DNA of 64,000 nt from Mucilaginibacter sp. GTDB taxonomy: Bacteria; Bacteroidota; Bacteroidia; Sphingobacteriales; Sphingobacteriaceae. Below the pieces are notes generated by a model. That model saw only the letters and a list, made by a program, of their open reading frames with translations. It searched no databases and was not told the origin of the DNA. The stretch lies in the NCBI GenBank assembly GCA_028288025.1, contig JAQBOM010000009.1:124001-188000 (forward strand), read 5' to 3'. Below, piece after piece: positions 59,358-64,000 of this stretch. Position 1 is the first letter of the stretch, and every line of letters starts with the position of its first letter. The position numbers and the translations under genes were made by a program.

Positions 59358-60329
59358 CTACAGCCATTTATTCTCTAAAACTTCCTTTGCGTGATAGGTT
59401 AAGATCGCGCTTGCGCCGGCACGCCGTATGCTTGTTAATACTTCGGTAATGGCGCGCTGCTCATTTAACCATCCTTTTTGTATAGCGGCTTTGATCATAG
59501 CATACTCGCCGCTTACGTTGTAGGCCGCCACCGGCAGTTCTGTATTGTCCTTTATTAATTTAATGACGTCCAGGTAGGGCAAGGCAGGCTTTACCATTAA
59601 AAAGTCCGCACCCTCCAGTTCATCCAGGTTTGCTTCTATTAACGCCTCGCGCTGGTTGGCCGGATTCATCTGGTATGTTTTTTTATCGCCGAACTTTGGC
59701 GCCGAATTTAACGCATCACGGAAAGGTCCGTAAAATGCGCTGGCATACTTTGCCGAATACGACATAATAGACACATTAGTAAACTTGTTTTCATCCAAAA
59801 CCTTCCGGATGTAGCCCACACGGCCGTCCATCATATCCGAGGGGGCAATAATGTCCGCGCCGCATTGGGCGTGAGCGAGGGCCATTTTGCCAAGTACTTC
59901 CAGCGTTTCATCATTTAAAATTTCGCCATTCTCCACAATGCCGTCGTGCCCGTCGCTGCTGTAAGGATCCATCGCCACATCGGTTATCACACAGGCTTCG
60001 GGGAAATTCTTTTTTACTTCGCGGATAGCGCGCAGGTACAGGCTTTCCTCCCGGTGGCTTTCGGTCGCGTATTTATCTTTTAATGATTCCTCAATATTGG
60101 GAAACAGGTCAAAAGAATTTAACCCCAGCTTCAGGCAGCTTTCAATTTCGCGCAGCAGGTTATCGATTGAATAACGATAGATGCCGGGCATAGAAGCCAC
60201 TTCGTTTTTTTGAGAAGTGCCATCAACGATAAACAGCGGGAATATCAAATTAGCCGCGCTGACATGCGTTTCCTGTACCATTTGCCGGATGACTTCACTT
60301 TTTCGGTTTCTTCTTGGACGTTGCAGCAT
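59358..60329 (-). CDS. hemB: Delta-aminolevulinic acid dehydratase (porphobilinogen synthase)
   Basis: HemB condenses two 5-aminolevulinate molecules into porphobilinogen. The 323-residue product has the two Schiff-base lysines, Lys194 in SIMSYSAKYASAFYGPFRDA and Lys247 in DFLMVKPALPYLDVI. The metal region reads DVAMDPYSSDGHDG, lacking the cysteine triad of zinc-dependent enzymes, which points to the magnesium-type class. The gene follows hemCD by 41 bp, with a short GTTCATGGTTAATTGTTCAT repeat between. Confidence 0.97.
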   Translation of the reverse strand: MLQRPRRNRKSEVIRQMVQETHVSAANLIFPLFIVDGTSQKNEVASMPGIYRYSIDNLLREIESCLKLGLNSFDLFPNIEESLKDKYATESHREESLYLRAIREVKKNFPEACVITDVAMDPYSSDGHDGIVENGEILNDETLEVLGKMALAHAQCGADIIAPSDMMDGRVGYIRKVLDENKFTNVSIMSYSAKYASAFYGPFRDALNSAPKFGDKKTYQMNPANQREALIEANLDELEGADFLMVKPALPYLDVIKLIKDNTELPVAAYNVSGEYAMIKAAIQKGWLNEQRAITEVLTSIRRAGASAILTYHAKEVLENKWL

Positions 60330-60331
60330 TT

Positions 60332-60361
60332 TAGTTCATGGTTAATTGTTCATGGTTCATA
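60332..60361. repeat. TTCATGGTT word repeat
   Basis: Three copies of (G)TTCATGGTT lie in the 41-bp hemCD/hemB spacer, all in the same direction. On the minus strand they place CAATTAACCATGAAC-type sequence just upstream of the hemB ATG. Confidence 0.5.
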
Positions 60362-60370
60362 GCCGTTACG

Positions 60371-61954
60371 TTATAAACAACAGCCGAATACCGCTTCCGC
60401 CAGCCCGGTTTCATCGGGCGAGTAGGGGAGGACATAATTATTTAACCCAACTTCTTCTAGTTTTTTGCCTGTTGACTTACCGATGGCGATAACCTGTTGC
60501 CCTGGGTCTAGCAAATTGCTTGAAAAATAGGCGTCTACGTTTGACGGGCTTGTGAATATCAGTATTTCGGCAGCGCTTGCTTCTACGTTATCTTCGTGTA
60601 CCGTTTCATATACCGGCAGGTCGATGATCTTTGTATCATCCGACAATGCCTGTTGAATGCTGCGCATTGAATTTTGTGCAGCCGGAAATAATACGGTTGT
60701 TCCGTTAGCCATTTTGGCAAATTCAGCGGCAACATCCGAAGTATCGATACCTGCTCCCGTATAATCTACAAAGAAACCTTTGCGGCGCATCGTATCTTCC
60801 GAGCCGCTTCCCATAACGCCAAATTTTACTTTCTTGGGCAATATCGGGTTCAGATCGAAAAAGTATTCTATCGCGTTTTTACTGCTAAAGAATATCCAGT
60901 CGACGTGCCTTAAAATAAAGGAATCGAGTATGGTTATCGTAGGCACGGTGCGGATCAGCGAGCGGGCCTCTATCTCAATATTGTGTTTACTTAAAGCTTT
61001 GCGGAAATAGCTTTGTTCATTTAAATCGCGGGATATAAATACCTTCTTTGGAAACTCGCGGTCCTCATCAAAATAAAAATATACTTTTTTAGCCAGGCCC
61101 TCGGTTGTCTCTGCTTCTAAAAACAGCCTGTCGGGGAAATCATCGCCCTCGTTTGCTTTCGAGGTGAATACCTGGTAAGTGTTTTCATGCTTACGGCAAT
61201 AACAGCCAAGAGGTAAGTGACATCCCCCACCGAAAAGTTTTAATACGCCACGTTCAACTGCTAACTCTTCGGCAACATCCGGGTGGTGTATGGCCTGTAG
61301 TGCGCCAAATAGTTCCCTGTCGCTGTCCCTGATCTGTATCGCTAATGCGCCCTGCGCAGGCGCGGGTATCAGTTCAGATGGTGTTAATTCCTCCACATGA
61401 AACTCGCTGAGGTCTAAGCCAAGCCTTTTAACGCCGGCTTTGGCCAGCATAATGGCATCATAGCTTTCACTCCGGAGCTTGCTGATCCGGGAGGGGACAT
61501 TGCCCCGCAGGTCGGTTACTTCGAGGTCGGGGCGGTAGGCCAATAACTGTGCCTTGCGCCGGTTTGACGAAGTGCCTACGATGCCGCCATATTTGACAGA
61601 TAGTTTTTGATGCACATCCACACAGTCTTTCAGTATCAGCAGCAGGTCAGAAGGGTCTTCCCGTTCTGAAACTGCTGCAATAATGAGTCCCGGTGGATTT
61701 TCTGTGGGCAGGTCTTTGTGCGAATGTACCGCTATATCAATACCCCCCGCTGATAATTCTTCTTCAAGCTCCTTAGTAAAAAATCCCTTGCCTTCCAGCT
61801 TATCAAAGCTCAAATTGAGGATACGGTCGCCCTGTGTTTTGATGATCTTTAATTCGGCGGTAATGCCGAGGGCTGCCAGGCTATCCTTTACAAAATTTGC
61901 CTGCCAAAGCGCCAGGTCACTGCCGCGGGTTCCTATAATAATTTTTCTATCCAA
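60371..61954 (-). CDS. hemCD: Fused hydroxymethylbilane synthase / uroporphyrinogen-III synthase
   Basis: The 527-residue protein joins two consecutive heme enzymes. Residues 1-about 300 are HemC (IIIGTRGSDLALWQA; DIAVHSHKDLPTENP; GNVPSRISKLRS; the dipyrromethane-cofactor Cys245 in GGGCHLPLG). Residues about 303-527 are HemD (KVFISRDL; WIFFSSKNAIEYFF; VAAEFAKMANGTTVLFPAAQ; ILIFTSPSNVDAYF; AIGKSTGKKLEE). Porphobilinogen units are built into hydroxymethylbilane and then cyclised with ring-D inversion. The start appears to be TTG at 61954, because the conserved N-terminus begins at once and an in-frame stop lies about 30 bp upstream. It leads the heme locus. Confidence 0.95.
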   Translation of the reverse strand: MDRKIIIGTRGSDLALWQANFVKDSLAALGITAELKIIKTQGDRILNLSFDKLEGKGFFTKELEEELSAGGIDIAVHSHKDLPTENPPGLIIAAVSEREDPSDLLLILKDCVDVHQKLSVKYGGIVGTSSNRRKAQLLAYRPDLEVTDLRGNVPSRISKLRSESYDAIMLAKAGVKRLGLDLSEFHVEELTPSELIPAPAQGALAIQIRDSDRELFGALQAIHHPDVAEELAVERGVLKLFGGGCHLPLGCYCRKHENTYQVFTSKANEGDDFPDRLFLEAETTEGLAKKVYFYFDEDREFPKKVFISRDLNEQSYFRKALSKHNIEIEARSLIRTVPTITILDSFILRHVDWIFFSSKNAIEYFFDLNPILPKKVKFGVMGSGSEDTMRRKGFFVDYTGAGIDTSDVAAEFAKMANGTTVLFPAAQNSMRSIQQALSDDTKIIDLPVYETVHEDNVEASAAEILIFTSPSNVDAYFSSNLLDPGQQVIAIGKSTGKKLEEVGLNNYVLPYSPDETGLAEAVFGCCL

Positions 61955-61976
61955 AGAGTTTTTGTACTTGTAATTG

Positions 61977-61984
61977 CAAATTTA
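61977..61984 (-). promoter_or_regulatory. Candidate -7 box TAAATTTG for the heme locus
   Basis: TAAATTTG on the minus strand lies 22 bp before the TTG start of hemCD and matches TAnnTTTG. No clear -33 element is visible. Confidence 0.4.
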
Positions 61985-62290
61985 ACTTTTTACAAGCAAG
62001 ATTTAAGCATTAATTGATGATATGAAAGTCGCATGACTTATATTAAGACTTATAAAATGAAATTAACAGATAATACAACTATCGGATAAACTAACGCGAA
62101 ATTAACTGTAGAAACGACATCAAAAGCAATTTGATTTACTAAGTATTTAATTGATTGTCAATTAATTATCTATTAGGATAAATTGTGTCATTTTATTGTA
62201 ATGTTCTATTTTAAGTTATGAATATTAATATTACATAATATTACACTCTCTAAATTCAATTAATATTTATTAATACCTAAAACCTTATTT
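61985..62290. other. AT-rich divergent spacer with a dyad
   Basis: This roughly 300-bp spacer holds no gene. It is strongly AT-rich. TAATTGA and TCAATTA form a 7-bp dyad around TTG at 62148-62164, and AATATTAC is directly repeated near 62228-62244, 46 bp before the next start codon. No TAnnTTTG box is seen on the plus strand. Confidence 0.45.
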
Positions 62291-62710
62291 ATGAAAAAGC
62301 TAATTTTCTTTTTATTGGCGTTTATACCAATAACGACGTTTTCACAGTCTTGGTCTCAGTGTGGATGCACAATCGGTACGGATCCATTTTTCGCGGTAGT
62401 AATTACATATGCTACTGAATCCACTGCATCGTGTGCCGTTCCGTCACCCGGACTAGCGTTAGTACAACTTTATATTGCGGGACAATCACGGGACGATGAA
62501 TATATGGATATTCAACAGGCCGCCAACGAGTGCCAACTCCATGACGAAATGGAATTCTTGGAAATCATCATTGGCCCATTTCTGGATTACTTTGCAAGCG
62601 GCAGCAGTGGTGACCAAGTGATTATGACCAACGGAGAGGACATGCCGTACACTGTTGATTGGACATACGATTATAATAACGACTATTGGACTTATACAAT
62701 ACAATATTAA
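62291..62710 (+). CDS. Small secreted cysteine-containing protein of unknown function
   Basis: The 139-residue product has a signal peptide (KKLIFFLLAFIPITTFSQ, with cleavage near residue 19) and a mature part of about 120 residues with four cysteines (QCGC, SCAV, NECQL), an acidic helix (DEMEFLEIIIGPFLDY) and an aromatic, Asp/Tyr-rich end (VDWTYDYNNDYWTYTIQY). I recognise no family. The gene is AT-rich compared with the rest of the window and opens a three-gene run of exported or membrane proteins. Confidence 0.6.
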   Translation: MKKLIFFLLAFIPITTFSQSWSQCGCTIGTDPFFAVVITYATESTASCAVPSPGLALVQLYIAGQSRDDEYMDIQQAANECQLHDEMEFLEIIIGPFLDYFASGSSGDQVIMTNGEDMPYTVDWTYDYNNDYWTYTIQY

Positions 62711-62730
62711 TTCAGATAAAAATTAATGAT

Positions 62731-63513
62731 ATGAAAAAGATTATTATTCCAATAAGTATCCTTTTGATGTTAATAGTGACAAGTTGCAAAAGGGAAAACA
62801 CACTAAACACAACGAAAATTACCGCACATCAAAAAAGTGACCTTCTGGACCGTTTAACTCGAAGATTAGACTCGTTATCAGATACTTCGTCAATTGATCC
62901 TAAAAAGTTACCCGACGTAATCACCTATAGCACTGCTAAGAATGGTCCGACGATAGCAGAACAACGTGCATTCATTAGAGCCAGTGGTTTTTCAGTAGTT
63001 GATGAACCATCGTTAAACACAAGGTCTAAACAGCGAATGCTTCTGGGAGCATCGCAAGTGACGGATTCATTTGATAAAGCAGATGCTAGCTATAAATCAT
63101 ATATTGCGCAGCAATCAAAAAATCAGAGTCTGACAGTATTCAAACAAAATGCCGCATCGGTTATTATCAGACAATATCTGTTGGGAGATAAATCCCAAAA
63201 TAACCATTTACAATATTATACGGAAGAATTACTTCAAAGTCATTCTCAAAATTACGGATTGCTGTACTTAGCCATTCAACAGCTAAAGGGGTACGTTTCA
63301 ACACAACGCTTGGGGCAATACAAAAATATGATTAATACAGATCCGGTTGTGGCAAATAGGAATAGACAAATGGAAGCTATTCAACAGGGCATTAAGACTA
63401 AGTATGCGTCTTTTACCGAGCGCCAATTGAAATTAGTTAATGTTCTTTTAAAGGGTTCTGAAATGTCGAGATTGCGGGACCAATATTTAATAAATAAAAT
63501 AAAAGGAATTTAG
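62731..63513 (+). CDS. Lipoprotein of unknown function
   Basis: The 260-residue product has a lipoprotein signal (IIIPISILLMLIVTSC, lipobox VTSC) and a helical, Gln/Ser/Lys-rich mature part with DRLTRRLDSLSDTSS, AEQRAFIRASGFSVVDE and a C-terminal helix (YASFTERQLKLVNVLLKG). No family is recognised. The ATG at 62731 starts the signal peptide, and an upstream in-frame ATG overlaps the previous gene. It follows that gene by 20 bp and shares its AT-rich composition. Confidence 0.65.
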   Translation: MKKIIIPISILLMLIVTSCKRENTLNTTKITAHQKSDLLDRLTRRLDSLSDTSSIDPKKLPDVITYSTAKNGPTIAEQRAFIRASGFSVVDEPSLNTRSKQRMLLGASQVTDSFDKADASYKSYIAQQSKNQSLTVFKQNAASVIIRQYLLGDKSQNNHLQYYTEELLQSHSQNYGLLYLAIQQLKGYVSTQRLGQYKNMINTDPVVANRNRQMEAIQQGIKTKYASFTERQLKLVNVLLKGSEMSRLRDQYLINKIKGI

Positions 63514-63564
63514 TTATAAAAGGTCGCAACAGGGCTATTTAAATAGTGATCTTTAAACCGAATA

Positions 63565-64000
63565 ATGAACAAAATGATTAAGTTGATCTTCGTGTTTGTG
63601 TTTTTCGCAGGAATTTTATATGAATCCTTTCAGTTAATTGTTCAATGCGAACCTACACGAACAGTTAATATAATCAGACAGAGTTCCTGCAAAAATAGTG
63701 AAATAACTTTGCCCGTAAACGGCTGTTACCTGGATGTCGCTTTAAAAGTTAAAATCAGCTCTTTGGATCAATTCCTATTTATTACAAATAAACTTGGCAA
63801 TCCTGTTTTAACTGCAATAAATTTAGTTATTTGCGGGTTAGCATTAAATCTTTTATTGCGGTTAAAAACAGCCGAATTCCGGATAAATGAACTTACACGA
63901 TTAAAAATAATTTTATTTTTTATAGCATTAAAATTAATTATCCAATCGTGGATGGGAGCGTATATGCGGAATTGGTTTTCGGGGAACCCGCTTTTAAACA
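63565..64000 (+). CDS. Membrane protein of unknown function, cut by window end
   Basis: An open frame of at least 145 codons runs from ATG 63565 to the window end without a stop. The translation begins MNKMIKLIFVFVFFAGILYE, a membrane anchor. An extracytoplasmic stretch with three cysteines (VQCEPTRT; SSCKNSE; NGCYLDVAL) follows, then two hydrophobic segments (NLVICGLALNLLLRL and IILFFIALKLIIQSWMG) separated by a short charged linker with an RLKTAEFRINELTRLK-type sequence. The family is unknown. It continues the AT-rich gene run, 51 bp after the lipoprotein gene. Confidence 0.6.
   Translation, partial: MNKMIKLIFVFVFFAGILYESFQLIVQCEPTRTVNIIRQSSCKNSEITLPVNGCYLDVALKVKISSLDQFLFITNKLGNPVLTAINLVICGLALNLLLRLKTAEFRINELTRLKIILFFIALKLIIQSWMGAYMRNWFSGNPLLN

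Noticed and set aside
1..64000. tRNA, rRNA or known riboswitch genes.
   Set aside because: Reading both strands, I found no cloverleaf with a GTTCRA T-loop in place, no rRNA core sequence and no riboswitch core I recognise. A covariance-model scan would be decisive.

Overview
The window looks like a chromosomal segment of a Bacteroidota organism, most likely Sphingobacteriaceae and close to Mucilaginibacter. The genus is an inference from gene content; no rRNA or tRNA gene is visible. Supporting signs are a GLPGLI protein beside a carboxypeptidase-regulatory outer-membrane barrel, PorT-like proteins, -7 boxes of the form TAnnTTTG with no Shine-Dalgarno dependence, the large IspG form, a hemC-hemD fusion, and many palindromic intergenic repeats. 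I see no prophage, integrase, insertion sequence or CRISPR array.

Layout. 1-8857 (+): branched-chain amino-acid cluster with ilvC, leuA, leuC, leuD, a Leptospira-type citramalate synthase (cimA) and leuB, interrupted by two SAM methyltransferases. 8875-9299: a small GIY-YIG nuclease gene framed by a perfect 26-bp inverted repeat. 9321-13681 (-): metallo-hydrolase, alpha/beta hydrolase, MoxR ATPase and a SurA-like chaperone. 13856-14941 (+): an unrecognised (possibly HolD-like) protein and the RdgB pyrophosphatase. 15177-23001: both topoisomerase IV subunits, with cytidine deaminase, an SGNH hydrolase, a YdeI/DUF1905 protein, an NTF2-like protein and a toxin-antitoxin pair between them. 23303-27589: secreted protein, amino-acid permease, trans-sulfuration enzyme and a membrane-anchored protein. 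27690-33300: outer-membrane barrel and GLPGLI pair divergent from a LytS/LytTR pair. 33426-41378: GH2 glycosidase, oxidoreductase, lipoprotein, RNA methyltransferase-like protein, MlaFE transporter genes and a small zinc ribbon. 41580-48784 (+): SDR, PspC/LiaF/RDD envelope genes, ispG and poxB. 49010-53956: ABC ATPase, an ECF sigma/anti-sigma/PorT set, an amidohydrolase and DUF2442. 53957-61954 (-): a heme locus (hemCD, hemB, hemL, a two-component system, a TPR protein, hemE, hemJ). 62291-64000 (+): an AT-rich tail of three unrecognised exported or membrane proteins.

How the genes work together. CimA and LeuA feed two parallel chains that can share LeuCD and LeuB: pyruvate to 2-oxobutyrate (for isoleucine) and 2-oxoisovalerate to leucine, with IlvC serving isoleucine and valine. 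The heme locus carries out glutamate-1-semialdehyde to uroporphyrinogen and coproporphyrinogen, plus a HemJ-type protoporphyrinogen oxidase; hemA, hemN and hemH are not here.

The most unusual content is the repeat layer. At least a dozen spacers hold short arrays in which an 8-14 nt word is repeated imperfectly, often followed by its reverse complement. The word changes from locus to locus while the architecture stays the same. Two such arrays lie in frame inside ispG, at inferred domain boundaries, and a third forms the C-terminal tail of topoisomerase IV subunit A. A second layer consists of REP-like inverted pairs and larger nested palindromes placed next to stop codons, one of which brackets the GIY-YIG nuclease gene.
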